This document shows, in pieces, positions 35,004 to 43,819 of a stretch of 64,000 bases of DNA. The translations under genes and the position numbers were made by a program. The stretch spans positions 434,001-498,000 of the forward strand of contig NZ_QGTW01000001.1 in assembly GCF_003182355.1 (NCBI RefSeq), given 5' to 3'. Numbering within the stretch: the first letter of the stretch is position 1; every line of letters starts with the position of its first letter. The notes under the pieces are model-generated. The model worked only from the letters and a program-made list of their open reading frames with translations, was not told the DNA's origin and did no database searches. Source of the DNA: Cytobacillus oceanisediminis. GTDB lineage: Bacteria > Bacillota > Bacilli > Bacillales > Cytobacillaceae.

Positions 35004-35128
35004 TTGATTTCCGCTCAAGGCACTCGCTTTCCGCCTGCGGTCCGACGCTCTTCGGCGCGAGCGCCTGTGAGGTCTCCCTTTGACACGTTCCTCACGCTGG
35101 AGTCTCGCGCCTTCCGCTCCAGTCAACA
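35004..35128. repeat. GC-rich Bacillaceae intergenic repeat (full copy)
   Basis: From TTTTGATTTCCGCTCAAGG to CCTTCCGCTCCAGTCAAC, about 125 bp, strongly GC-rich against its surroundings. The ends are imperfect inverted repeats and the inside has further dyads (CTTCGGCGCGAGCGCC). A decayed copy lies at 22565. I recall this sequence type as scattered in many copies through Bacillaceae genomes. No frame crosses it. Confidence 0.8.
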
Positions 35129-35196
35129 GGGTACTAACAACTATGGGCTTTAACAGAGCCGATTATTAAGAAGCTAGCTATATGACACTTTACATT

Positions 35197-35230
35197 AAAA
35201 CAGCCTTAGCGATATGCTGAGGCTGTTTTA
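35197..35230 (-). terminator. Rho-independent terminator
   Basis: AAAACAGCCTTAGC/GCTGAGGCTGTTTT 14-bp stem (one G-T pair) with a 5-base loop, 24 bases past the NhaC-type gene on the minus strand; it would also work on the plus strand. Confidence 0.85.
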
Positions 35231-35253
35231 TTTATACATTATTCTTCCAGTTC

Positions 35254-36711
35254 TTAAATAGCCTTTTGCTCACTTTTTATGATTGCTTCTTCCGCTTCCT
35301 CTTTGCTAAGTTTATAGACACCTATCCCGGCAAAGGCTAGGATGATGGCAATGATTGGCGTAAGATAGGTCATAACGGCCCAGATTCCATAACCTCCCGC
35401 TCCATAAATTGGTACGCCCAAGGTACTGATATAAAATGCTCCGGATGTCCCCCATGGAACTAGAGCAGCTACCATAGTACCGACGTCTTCAATGCTTCTT
35501 GAAAGAGTTCTGGCTGCCATCCCCGCTTTTAAAAATTGCTTTTTGAACATTTCCGGCAGCATAATTGCTACCGTGTAGGAGGTACCGGAAAAGACCAGCA
35601 GTATCAATCCGGTGAATAAAGTCGTAATCATCAGAGGACCCCGCTGCTTCACTCTGTCTGCAAGCGGAGCAATAGCCGTCTCCAGAAATCCTGCTTTGCT
35701 GATGATCGCGGTATAGGCATATCCGCAATAAATGATGATGACTACACCTGCCATTGAGACAATTCCGCCACGATTTAGCAGTGTAAGAACACTATCAGCT
35801 AAATTTGCTGTATCAACTTCGGGAACCATGCTGACATTAAACCCCCTTAACGAAGCATAAATTCCGGATTCCAGTGTAAACCCCTGGTACAGCACACCAA
35901 TGGCAATAGCTGATAAGATGCCAATTAGCATCGTTGGAACAGGAGGTTTTTTCATAATTGCCCCTGCAAGGATAATGATAAAAGGCAGAAGCAGCAGCGG
36001 ACTCCAATTAAACATTTCGCCCAATCCAGCCTGCATAGCCAGCGCATCTACAGGGACTCCTTGTCCGTTAATGTCCAGATTAAGGCCGACAATATAGAAA
36101 AAAGATAGAGTAATAAGGGCTGCAGGAATAGTAGTCCACATCATGGATTTTATATGGTCATAAAGGTTCACTCCTGTGGTAGCTGCCGCAAGATTTGTTG
36201 TCTCTGAGAGAGGAGACATTTTATCTCCAAAGATCGAACCGCAAATGACCGCTGCTGCTGTAATATGCAGCGGCACCCCAAACCCAGCCGCGATACTCAT
36301 ACATGCCAGGCCGGCAGTTCCTGCAGAGCCCCATGAAGTTCCCGTGATTGTTGAGAAAACAACACATAATAAAAATGCTGATACAAGGAGATATTGGGGA
36401 GTTACGATATCAATCCCGTAGAAAATCAGCATAGGAATGGAGCCGCTGAAGATGAAGGTTGAGATAACAATTCCGATCACCCATATAATAAGGATTGCCG
36501 GTGTTGCTCCTGCAATACGGCTGCTTATAGCCTTTTCCAGGTCGCTCCATGAATAGCCAAGCCTTCGTGCCAGGATACCCGCACAGCCTGCCGCTGCAAC
36601 CATCATCAGCTCAACCCTTAAACCAAAAGCGAGAAACCCAACAAATACGAATACAAACATAAACAAAAGGGCCAGAATCGATTCTCCATATGTCGCATTT
36701 CTTTTTTCCAT
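35254..36711 (-). CDS. NhaC-family Na+/H+ antiporter-like transporter
   Basis: A 485-residue protein with about 12 helices. G-T-S-W-G-S-A-G-T near residue 125, I-C-G-S-I-F-G-D-K-M-S-P-L-S-E-T-T-N near 158, and V-P-W-G-T-S-G-A near 418 are the NhaC signatures. Relatives include malate/lactate-Na+ exchangers, so the substrate may be organic. AAAGGAGG precedes the ATG. It is 43 bases downstream of an amine-oxidase gene in the same direction, which suggests exchange of the oxidase substrate or product. Confidence 0.85.
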   Translation of the reverse strand: MEKRNATYGESILALLFMFVFVFVGFLAFGLRVELMMVAAAGCAGILARRLGYSWSDLEKAISSRIAGATPAILIIWVIGIVISTFIFSGSIPMLIFYGIDIVTPQYLLVSAFLLCVVFSTITGTSWGSAGTAGLACMSIAAGFGVPLHITAAAVICGSIFGDKMSPLSETTNLAAATTGVNLYDHIKSMMWTTIPAALITLSFFYIVGLNLDINGQGVPVDALAMQAGLGEMFNWSPLLLLPFIIILAGAIMKKPPVPTMLIGILSAIAIGVLYQGFTLESGIYASLRGFNVSMVPEVDTANLADSVLTLLNRGGIVSMAGVVIIIYCGYAYTAIISKAGFLETAIAPLADRVKQRGPLMITTLFTGLILLVFSGTSYTVAIMLPEMFKKQFLKAGMAARTLSRSIEDVGTMVAALVPWGTSGAFYISTLGVPIYGAGGYGIWAVMTYLTPIIAIILAFAGIGVYKLSKEEAEEAIIKSEQKAI

Positions 36712-36754
36712 AAATAGCCTCCTTTATCTTTTTCATTCATATCCTTCTATGAAA

Positions 36755-37897
36755 CTAGAGCGACCCTTCTTTAATAAAACGGGCTGGTGAAAAAGGTTCT
36801 ATATGATAATCAGTTACTCCATTCATCGCAAGTTCTGCTCCAATTTTGCCCATAACAGGTGCAAGCTTAAAGCCATGCCCGGAAAAACCAGTTAAGTAGA
36901 TGATAGGGTCATGGCCGGGACTTTTCCCCACAATAGGATGCCTATCTGCAGTATAAATTTCCATATACGAATTGACTCTCGATGGATCCGGGTACAAGTC
37001 TGGCAAATCCTTGTCAATCAGCTCTGTAAAGGCAGCCAGCTCTTCCATACGGATTTCCCGTTCAAGTGAATCAGGACTGGAAATCCGGCTCTTTTCTGTC
37101 GTGAACATGCCAATTTTCACCATGTTCCCGTCCACAGCCGGAAAACCATAATAATAAAAGCCTTCACTTTCCCTAGTAAAGACAGGAAAGTTCTTTTCAT
37201 TAAATTTCTCAGATTTTCTCGGGAGAAACCAGGCGTTAACAAGCCGGCGGACGTCCATGAATTCTGCAAACTCGCGCATGAAATTTACTGCCCATGGACC
37301 AGCGGTTATAAGCACTTTGCCAACCTTAAAAACCCTGTCTCCAACATATAGAGACACCCCATCCTTTTCGGATTTCAAGTGATCTACAGCCGTGTGGCTA
37401 TGAATCTCTGCCCCTAATTCACGGGCGCGCTGAACAGCAGAAACAATGGAAAGCTGCGGTCGAAGATAGCCTGACAATTTATCAATAATAATCTGTTCAT
37501 CTGGCTGCAAACCATGCTGTGGATATCTGATCAAAGCTTCTTCCCTGCTCAGAATTTCATGGTCCAAGTCATAATCTTGTATACTCTTAAAAACGTTTTT
37601 CATCTCAGCTGTATCAGGATTCCCAATAATTAAACCATTGGTTAATGTTAATAGGCTATTCCCTGACTCCTCTTCCAGCTCCCGCCATAACTTGTAAGCA
37701 TCCTTAAGTAATGGAACATAATTAGAACCTTCTTTATAAGCTGTACGAAAGATTCTTGATTCTCCGCCGGCAGCAGATCGATCATGTCCGATGCCAAACT
37801 GTTCAAAACCGATGACAGAAGCTCCCGATTTAGCCAATTGCCAAGCCGCCATACTGCCCATTGTCCCTAAGCCAATAATTCCAATATCTGCGTCCAT
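36755..37897 (-). CDS. FAD-dependent amine/N-methyl amino acid oxidase (sarcosine/N-methyltryptophan oxidase-like)
   Basis: A 380-residue DAO-family flavoprotein. The FAD-binding G-I-I-G-L-G-T-M-G-S motif is at the N-terminus, followed by E in G-F-E-Q-F, A-A-G-G-E-S-R-I-F-R near 48 and G-F-S-G-H-G-F-K near 345, as in monomeric sarcosine and N-methyltryptophan oxidases. The segment aligned with the Cys that carries FAD covalently in those enzymes reads S-Y-M-E-I-Y-T-A-D, so no Cys is seen and FAD is probably non-covalent. The start at 37897 is placed just before the nucleotide-binding strand. First gene of an operon with the NhaC-type transporter. Confidence 0.8.
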   Translation of the reverse strand: MDADIGIIGLGTMGSMAAWQLAKSGASVIGFEQFGIGHDRSAAGGESRIFRTAYKEGSNYVPLLKDAYKLWRELEEESGNSLLTLTNGLIIGNPDTAEMKNVFKSIQDYDLDHEILSREEALIRYPQHGLQPDEQIIIDKLSGYLRPQLSIVSAVQRARELGAEIHSHTAVDHLKSEKDGVSLYVGDRVFKVGKVLITAGPWAVNFMREFAEFMDVRRLVNAWFLPRKSEKFNEKNFPVFTRESEGFYYYGFPAVDGNMVKIGMFTTEKSRISSPDSLEREIRMEELAAFTELIDKDLPDLYPDPSRVNSYMEIYTADRHPIVGKSPGHDPIIYLTGFSGHGFKLAPVMGKIGAELAMNGVTDYHIEPFSPARFIKEGSL

Positions 37898-38006
37898 CCC
37901 CAACCCTCTCTCTCTAAATATTTTGAATATTATAATTATAGTTGAGATAAGGAACTGTAACAATGTGGCTTAAGAACATTGTTTAGCGATAAAAACGATG
38001 TAAAAT

Positions 38007-38021
38007 TGTGCATTTTGCACA
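38007..38021. promoter_or_regulatory. Candidate operator TGTGCA-N3-TGCACA
   Basis: A perfect 6-bp dyad with a TTT centre in the 180-bp gap between the CdaR-type regulator gene and the oxidase-transporter operon, about 110 bases upstream of the oxidase start. It is a plausible binding site for the PucR-type HTH encoded next door. Confidence 0.45.
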
Positions 38022-38077
38022 TTAACAAGGTTGTAACGTTGTAAACTAACTGATCTTTTCGTGCTTTTCGTTCCTTT

Positions 38078-39256
38078 TTATCTCCCCATAATTTCCAATT
38101 CAATTAACGAAATACCCAAATATAAATACAGCATTTTACGAAAATCTTTTATATTTACGCCTGTAATCTCTTCTATTTTTTCCATGCGATACTTCAATGT
38201 ATTTCTATGGATGTGAAGGGAATTGGCGGTATGCACTTTGTTGAAGCCTGAATCACACCAGGCCTTTATGGTCTGAGCGATGTCCTCCCAATCATCTGCT
38301 TCAAGCAGCTGCTTCATTTCCCTTTTAATCATCCCCATAACATCTGAATCCATACTTCGCACCAGGATCTCCAGAAGATAATCATTCACTTGAAAGACTC
38401 TTTCGGCACTTTTTTGTTTTTTGCCAATCTCTATCAATTTCCAGGCTTCACGATTTGATCGTTTAATCTCCAGAATGGTGTCAGCAGCAGCTCCGATGCC
38501 AATGATCGCTTTTATCTTTTTTGCAGCCAAACGCTCCAGGAGATCAGTGCATGCTGATGTTAACTGGATATGGGGGTTATTATTTGCTTTGTGCAAAATG
38601 ATAAACTTGTCTTCCCCGATATAAGTCGAAAGATCGCCATTGGTAAAAACAGATTGAATTTCTTTAAGTATAGATAATTTGGTACGCTGAAGGCCAAAAT
38701 CCGCTGATTCACCATTAAAGCGCTCACCGTATATGTCTTTCATATTTACAATTTCAACAGCAATGCAAATAAACGGCGGCTTCAATTCATATCCGAGTTC
38801 GAAACTCCGGGTTTTCAATAAACTCTCACTATATTGGTTTGCATCAAAAGCAAGGATATCTTTTAAATATTGCTGCTGTGCTTGCTGTGAAATAAGACTC
38901 GACTCCAGAAGGATTTCCTCCCTAAGCATAATTTCAGCATGCTTTTTGACTAAGAGTCCGTACTTCTCAACTTTCCCTCTCTCCCCTGTTATAGCAATCG
39001 ATCCAATAACATTTCCATGTAATTCGATCGGCAGCGTGAAGCCAGGCCTCGTCCCTTCAAAATGGTCAATATAACCCGGCCTTATGGTTAATGGCCTATT
39101 ATTATGAATAACCGGGATAGACGCTTCATGAAAAATACCCAATCTTTCTTTATCACTGGCACCAATGATAATTCCGTTTTCATCAGTAATAATCACATCA
39201 TATTCGATGATTTCACTCGTTGATATGGCTATTTTAGAGGCTACTTTTTCCAGCAT
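38078..39256 (-). CDS. CdaR/PucR-family transcriptional regulator
   Basis: A 392-residue regulator. The N-terminal sugar-diacid-recognition domain (about 1-130) has D-E-N-G-I-I-I-G-A-S-D near 25 and G-N-V-I-G-S-I-A-I-T-G near 85. A middle GGDEF-like region follows, and a PucR HTH ends the protein: A-N-S-L-H-I-H-R-N-T-L-K-Y-R-M-E-K-I near 350. The second ATG (39256) fits AAGGAG with 9-base spacing. It lies upstream of the oxidase/NhaC operon in the same direction and is the obvious candidate for its substrate-responsive activator. Confidence 0.85.
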   Translation of the reverse strand: MLEKVASKIAISTSEIIEYDVIITDENGIIIGASDKERLGIFHEASIPVIHNNRPLTIRPGYIDHFEGTRPGFTLPIELHGNVIGSIAITGERGKVEKYGLLVKKHAEIMLREEILLESSLISQQAQQQYLKDILAFDANQYSESLLKTRSFELGYELKPPFICIAVEIVNMKDIYGERFNGESADFGLQRTKLSILKEIQSVFTNGDLSTYIGEDKFIILHKANNNPHIQLTSACTDLLERLAAKKIKAIIGIGAAADTILEIKRSNREAWKLIEIGKKQKSAERVFQVNDYLLEILVRSMDSDVMGMIKREMKQLLEADDWEDIAQTIKAWCDSGFNKVHTANSLHIHRNTLKYRMEKIEEITGVNIKDFRKMLYLYLGISLIELEIMGR

Positions 39257-39536
39257 TTCATCCATCTCCTTCAGACTGGTTTGACTATATGAGCCATTCT
39301 TTATTGGTTTTTATATAAACTCTATGAATACAAACTGTATAATGCAAGCATAAGGTTATAGGATAACAGAAAGGATAACTCCTGGATTTTTTAGCCTTCC
39401 TAAATAAAACAAAACGGTCTGCAAAAACAGCCGATGCAAGATAGGCTTTGTGCTGATTACTGAATTCAAATTGCCTTGATGGAATTTGAGAGAAAGGGAG
39501 AATCAAACTAAACAAACCTGCTAACTTAATAAAAAA

Positions 39537-39568
39537 GTCTGCTTCTGGCATAAAAGCCAGGAACAGAC
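39537..39568 (-). terminator. Terminator of the D-amino-acid operon
   Basis: GTCTGCTTCTGGC/GCCAGGAACAGAC imperfect 13-bp stem with ATAAAA loop, followed on the minus strand by TTTTTTATT. It ends the transcript that includes the YkvI gene. No gene is supported in 39266-39579. Confidence 0.75.
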
Positions 39569-39579
39569 CCAATTTCTTA

Positions 39580-40662
39580 TTATGATTCAACACCAATCCC
39601 GCTATGAATGCTCGCCGCTTTCCTCTTGCTCCTAAACCAGGAATACACAATCGCCGCAATCAGCGTGAATCCTAGATACCCCATCAAAGGATAAACCGTT
39701 CCTACCAATGTGATGAAGCCTACAAAGCTTGCCCCAAATGCCGCCGCTCCAAATAGGACAACAAAAAGATTGAACTTCGGATTCTCCCTTTTTACCACAC
39801 GTGCTGTGAACGCATAAAGCATGCCAACCGCCGTGTTATAAATCATCCCCAGCAGCACAACGAACATTAATAACCCAAATACCGGTGAAATTTCATTTGC
39901 AAGCGCGAGAATCGGCATATCCGATCCGCCAACAACATCCATTTTAACAAGCATGCCCACATTGATCAGTAAAATGAGAATGCCCAGTCCGACACCACCC
40001 AGAATTCCTCCCATTCCAGCCTGCTTTTCATCTTTCGTCGTGCCGCCCATAACCGCCAGCATCGCAGCACCTGCCGCAATATTGTAAGAAACATATAATA
40101 ACGCACCCATAAACCAGTTTGAAGCGGCTGGCGTTTGACTCTCCGCCAATTTCTGAACTTCTGCAAAATCAATGCCCATTGTGTTTAATGCGTATCCGCC
40201 AATAATAATGACCATCAAGAGCAAAAATGGAGTCACAAGAGAGATGATCGAAATAACCTTCTGGACATTCAGGCAAACCGTCAGGATCGCTAAAACGGCC
40301 ATAATGACATTCCCCGCCATACTCGGAATTCCGAACTGTTCCTCAAAAATGGAACCGGAACCTGCAAGCATGACAACAGCCACTCCGAAAAGGAAGAACG
40401 TAATGACGAAGTCGACTGCCATTCCAAGGTATTTGCCGCAAATATGGTAGATCACATCTTTATGGGAGTCTGTCTGCAGCCGGCTGCCAAGCTGTGTTAA
40501 ATTCATGCCCAGGAACGCGAACAGGAAGGTTGCCATGATGGCACCAATGATCCCCATCCAACCGAAGCTTGTGAAGAACTGCAAAATTTCCTGGCCGGAA
40601 GCAAAACCTGCCCCGACGATTACGCCAATAAACGCCCCAGCGATCTGAATACTTTTTTTCAT
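39580..40662 (-). CDS. YkvI-family membrane transporter
   Basis: A 360-residue membrane protein with 10 helices. The N-terminus G-A-F-I-G-V-I-V-G-A-G-F-A-S-G-Q-E near residue 9 resembles the unwound first helix of LeuT-fold/APC carriers, as in B. subtilis YkvI. GGGGG precedes the ATG. It is the last gene of a same-strand group (RpiR, M20, GNAT, racemase), 75 bases after the racemase. This placement suggests uptake of an amino acid, perhaps a D-amino acid. Substrate not shown. Confidence 0.8.
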   Translation of the reverse strand: MKKSIQIAGAFIGVIVGAGFASGQEILQFFTSFGWMGIIGAIMATFLFAFLGMNLTQLGSRLQTDSHKDVIYHICGKYLGMAVDFVITFFLFGVAVVMLAGSGSIFEEQFGIPSMAGNVIMAVLAILTVCLNVQKVISIISLVTPFLLLMVIIIGGYALNTMGIDFAEVQKLAESQTPAASNWFMGALLYVSYNIAAGAAMLAVMGGTTKDEKQAGMGGILGGVGLGILILLINVGMLVKMDVVGGSDMPILALANEISPVFGLLMFVVLLGMIYNTAVGMLYAFTARVVKRENPKFNLFVVLFGAAAFGASFVGFITLVGTVYPLMGYLGFTLIAAIVYSWFRSKRKAASIHSGIGVES

Positions 40663-40737
40663 TATTTTTCCCCCTTTTGATATTAGAATTTTGCGACAAT
40701 TATACTTATAAGAGAAAGAGAGAATCCTCTCTCCTCG

Positions 40738-41844
40738 TTAAGAATAACTCTTTTCCGTTACAGTAAATCTCTTGATGGTTTCGAGATCCGGCTCATAACC
40801 AAGTCCCGATTTCTCCGGAACTTTAATCATTCCATTATCAACAGTCACTTCCGGTTCAATCAGATCCTTTTCCCAATAACGGGATGATGCGGCTGTATCC
40901 CCTGGCATCACAAAGTTTGATAGAGTCGTTAGGGCAATATTGTGCGCACGGCCAATTCCTGACTCAAGCATGCCGCCGCACCATACCGGAATGCCGCGCT
41001 CCTGGCAAAGATCGTGAATTTTCTTGGATTCTGTTAACCCGCCAACACGGCCAATTTTGATATTAATAATCCTGCAGCTTCCAAGCTCAATCGCTTTTCT
41101 GGCATCCTCATAGGAATGGATGCTCTCATCCAGGCATACCGGCGTTTTGAGCTCTCTTTGCAATGTGGCATGGTCGATAATATCATCTGATGCCAGCGGC
41201 TGTTCGATCATCATTAAATCGAATTCATCCAGCTGTTTTAACAATTCAATATCCTCCAGCCTGTAAGCAGAGTTTGCATCCGCCATAAGCTGCACATCCG
41301 GAAAATGCTTGCGGACTTCTCTCATCACGTCAACATCCCAGCCCGGCTTGATTTTGACTTTGATCCGCTTATAGCCTTCATTTACATGCTCTTCAATGAG
41401 CTTCAGCAAATCAGCAACTGTATCCTGAATGCCAATGCTGATCCCCACTTCAATATTGCTTGCCGTCCCGCCCAAGGCTTTTGCGAGCGGAATGCCCTGC
41501 TGCTTCGCATATAAATCCCAAACAGCGCCTTCAAAGGCCGACTTCGCCATATTGTTTTTTCGTATGTAAGAAAGTTTTTCAGAAACTTCATCCGGGTGGC
41601 GAATCTCTTTATTTAACAGATCCGGAATGATGAAATCCTCAAGCATATGCCAGTTCGTTTTCAATGTTTCTTCATTATACCAGGGTGAATGGAATGCAAC
41701 GGATTCCCCCCACCCGTTCAAACCGTTTTCATCCTTCGCTTCCAGTAAAAGAAACTCTTTATCCTGAAATGTTCCGAAGCTTGTTGTAAATGGGGCCTTC
41801 ATTCTCATTTTCATATGACGCAATACCACTTCAGTTACGTTCAT
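40738..41844 (-). CDS. N-succinylamino acid racemase / o-succinylbenzoate synthase family (MenC-like)
   Basis: A 368-residue enolase-superfamily enzyme of the NSAR/OSBS subgroup. Lid residues F-T-T-S-F-G lie near 19; the barrel carries K-V-K-I-K-P (K-x-K acid-base pair) near 165, D in M-A-D-A-N near 190, E in I-E-Q-P near 215, D-E-S near 240 and the second lysine in I-N-I-K-I-G-R near 265. No other men genes are present, while a GNAT and an M20 hydrolase are adjacent. That set is the known NSAR pathway (Geobacillus kaustophilus), turning N-succinyl-D- into N-succinyl-L-amino acids. Confidence 0.85.
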   Translation of the reverse strand: MNVTEVVLRHMKMRMKAPFTTSFGTFQDKEFLLLEAKDENGLNGWGESVAFHSPWYNEETLKTNWHMLEDFIIPDLLNKEIRHPDEVSEKLSYIRKNNMAKSAFEGAVWDLYAKQQGIPLAKALGGTASNIEVGISIGIQDTVADLLKLIEEHVNEGYKRIKVKIKPGWDVDVMREVRKHFPDVQLMADANSAYRLEDIELLKQLDEFDLMMIEQPLASDDIIDHATLQRELKTPVCLDESIHSYEDARKAIELGSCRIINIKIGRVGGLTESKKIHDLCQERGIPVWCGGMLESGIGRAHNIALTTLSNFVMPGDTAASSRYWEKDLIEPEVTVDNGMIKVPEKSGLGYEPDLETIKRFTVTEKSYS

Positions 41845-41865
41845 GCCGATTCCCGCCTTTTCCTG

Positions 41866-42693
41866 TTAGTTGAGTTGAAGCTCGTTTCTTTGGACCAATA
41901 TATAATAATGAACAAGTTCTTCTTTCCCTTTTATAAAACCAGCCATCGCATATCCTTCTTCAAATAAGGATTGAAGAATCTCTCTCGTTTTAAAGCGCCA
42001 ATCCATTGCCAGCTCATAATTTTGGCTTTTAATAGCCTGGAAGTTTGCCGGTATAGGGACAAGCACAGGACCTAAAGCGTCTTCCCGTTCTGTATTTAAT
42101 AAAACTGGAAAGTCGTCCTCCGATACCCCCCATTCAAACGGATCCTGTGCAGCGGCTGCTTCAATCTGTAAAGGTTCCTCCACATATGAACTATTAATCC
42201 ACCATTCTACTTTTAATCGGTCAGTTGGCAGCCCCTGATTCAAACTGTCATCCATCTCCCCATAGCAATTTTCAACATAAGTGGAGCACACCGCATTTAG
42301 CTTCGAAAGATTTAAGTAGGCATTGCGGCTTTCAAGCGGATCGAATGTCCATGTGATCAAGTCGTAGCCCATTGCGGAAGCGATCTCCTTCTGTTTCTGC
42401 TTCAGGAGGGCGCCTAATCCTTTATCCTGATGGTCCGGGTGTATGCCAAGCATATGGGAGCAAAGATAGCTTTTTCCCTTGTTAAAGCCGGAAAATCCAT
42501 AACTGAAGCCAACCAGTTCATTTTCGTAAAAAGCCCCCAGCAGCAGGCCTCCATTTTGTGCAGCTGTAATGGTTTGATGAACTGGAAGCGGAGCCATATT
42601 CCAGATATCATTCTCCAGCTTTTGAATTAGATTCATATCGGAGGCTGTCTTTAAAACCCGCAGATCAATCTTCTTAGTCACCGTTGTTCCCAC
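41866..42693 (-). CDS. GNAT acyltransferase, probable D-amino acid N-succinyltransferase
   Basis: A 275-residue protein of the COG3375 type. The acyl-CoA loop H-P-D-H-Q-D-K-G-L-G near residue 85 is the GNAT motif A, with L-I-T-W-T-F-D-P-L-E-S-R-N-A-Y after it. It starts at GTG 42693 (GGAGGG 8 bases upstream), overlapping the M20 gene by 20 bases. It ends 21 bases before the racemase. In the characterised NSAR clusters this partner succinylates the D-amino acid, and the same role is inferred here. Confidence 0.8.
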   Translation of the reverse strand: MGTTVTKKIDLRVLKTASDMNLIQKLENDIWNMAPLPVHQTITAAQNGGLLLGAFYENELVGFSYGFSGFNKGKSYLCSHMLGIHPDHQDKGLGALLKQKQKEIASAMGYDLITWTFDPLESRNAYLNLSKLNAVCSTYVENCYGEMDDSLNQGLPTDRLKVEWWINSSYVEEPLQIEAAAAQDPFEWGVSEDDFPVLLNTEREDALGPVLVPIPANFQAIKSQNYELAMDWRFKTREILQSLFEEGYAMAGFIKGKEELVHYYILVQRNELQLN

Positions 42694-43819
42694 TTCCAGT
42701 TCCCTCCAATGTATGCATTAATGTTCTTGCTAAAATCTCAACCCCAGAGTAGATGGCATCCCGATTAAACGTCATCTTCGGGTGGTGAAGCCCCGGCTGC
42801 AAATCACACCCCAATCCGAGCATCGTTGCTTTTATGTTCGGTTTCTTCAGGGTGTAAAAGTGGAAATCCTCTCCCCCGGAGGTAACGATCGGTTCCTTTA
42901 ATTGATTAGCACCAAGCACATCCGCAATGGCTTTTTCCATAAAGTGCTGTGCCTCTTCATCTACCTCCGCTGCGGCAACATTTGCTTTTGTCTCTAAGGT
43001 GATTTTCACACCATATAATTTGGATAGGTATTCAGTAATCGTTTCGATTTTTTCTGATAGATCGGCAATGACTTCATTTGTCTGAGCCCGCAGATCCAAG
43101 CTGAAGGAAGCTTTCCCTGGAATGATGTTCCCTGAATCACTGCCTGCATGAAACTTTGTCATCTTCGCTGTATAAGGAACCATCGGATCCAGATGAATGC
43201 TTTTAATTTCATTCACAAGAGATGCACCGATTTCAATGGCATTCTGTCCTAAATGGGGGCGTGCTCCATGAGCGTCCTCACCAATAATTTCGCCTGTCAG
43301 GAATCTGGCTGCACCATGGAAAATGGCTGCAGATGCCTCTCCATCCCGGATTTCCTGAATGGGCCTGAGATGAACGCCGTATAAGTAATCCACATCATCC
43401 AAAACACCCTGCTCAATCATCTTCAAAGCGCCTGTTCCCTTTTCCTCGGCAGGCTGAAAAATGAATTTCAGTTTCCCTTTTGAAGGGAAGGCTGCTTTCT
43501 GCAGCAATAGCATCGCTCCAAGCCCCATGCTCATATGGGCGTCATGTCCGCAGGAATGATTGGCCTGGAACCTGCCATCCACCTCCTGCCAAAGGGCATC
43601 CATATCCGCTCTCAGTGCCACACATGGACTGCCTTCCCCAACCTCGACAACTAGACCCGGACAATCGCCAAACACCTGTACATGAAATCCCCTGCACTCA
43701 AGGAACGTCTTTAAATACTCCGTCGTTTTATATTCCATCCAGCTGATCTCCGGATTTTCATGCAAATGATTAAAAACACAATCAATCACAGGTTTTAATT
43801 CTTCTATGTATTCTCTCAA
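42674..43819 (-). CDS. M20-family amidohydrolase, probable N-succinyl-L-amino acid desuccinylase
   Basis: A 381-residue metallohydrolase of the M20D/amidohydrolase type: R-A-D-M-D-A-L near 70, S-C-G-H-D-A-H-M near 88, Q-P-A-E-E near 120 and H-H-P-K at the end supply the di-metal site. It starts at TTG 43819, whose bases overlap the RpiR stop (TTGA), with GGGAGG well spaced. In the pathway it would hydrolyse N-succinyl-L-amino acid and make the conversion irreversible. Confidence 0.85.
   Translation of the reverse strand: MREYIEELKPVIDCVFNHLHENPEISWMEYKTTEYLKTFLECRGFHVQVFGDCPGLVVEVGEGSPCVALRADMDALWQEVDGRFQANHSCGHDAHMSMGLGAMLLLQKAAFPSKGKLKFIFQPAEEKGTGALKMIEQGVLDDVDYLYGVHLRPIQEIRDGEASAAIFHGAARFLTGEIIGEDAHGARPHLGQNAIEIGASLVNEIKSIHLDPMVPYTAKMTKFHAGSDSGNIIPGKASFSLDLRAQTNEVIADLSEKIETITEYLSKLYGVKITLETKANVAAAEVDEEAQHFMEKAIADVLGANQLKEPIVTSGGEDFHFYTLKKPNIKATMLGLGCDLQPGLHHPKMTFNRDAIYSGVEILARTLMHTLEGTGSGNNGD

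Noticed and set aside
39285..39659. 124-codon minus-strand frame after YkvI
   Set aside because: It overlaps the YkvI C-terminus and crosses the operon terminator; composition is not protein-like.
41305..41514. Plus-strand frame within the racemase gene
   Set aside because: Shadow of the conserved enolase-family gene.
40738..41844. Menaquinone o-succinylbenzoate synthase (MenC) in vitamin K2 synthesis
   Set aside because: No other men genes are adjacent, while the GNAT and M20 neighbours define the NSAR pathway. Dual activity remains possible.
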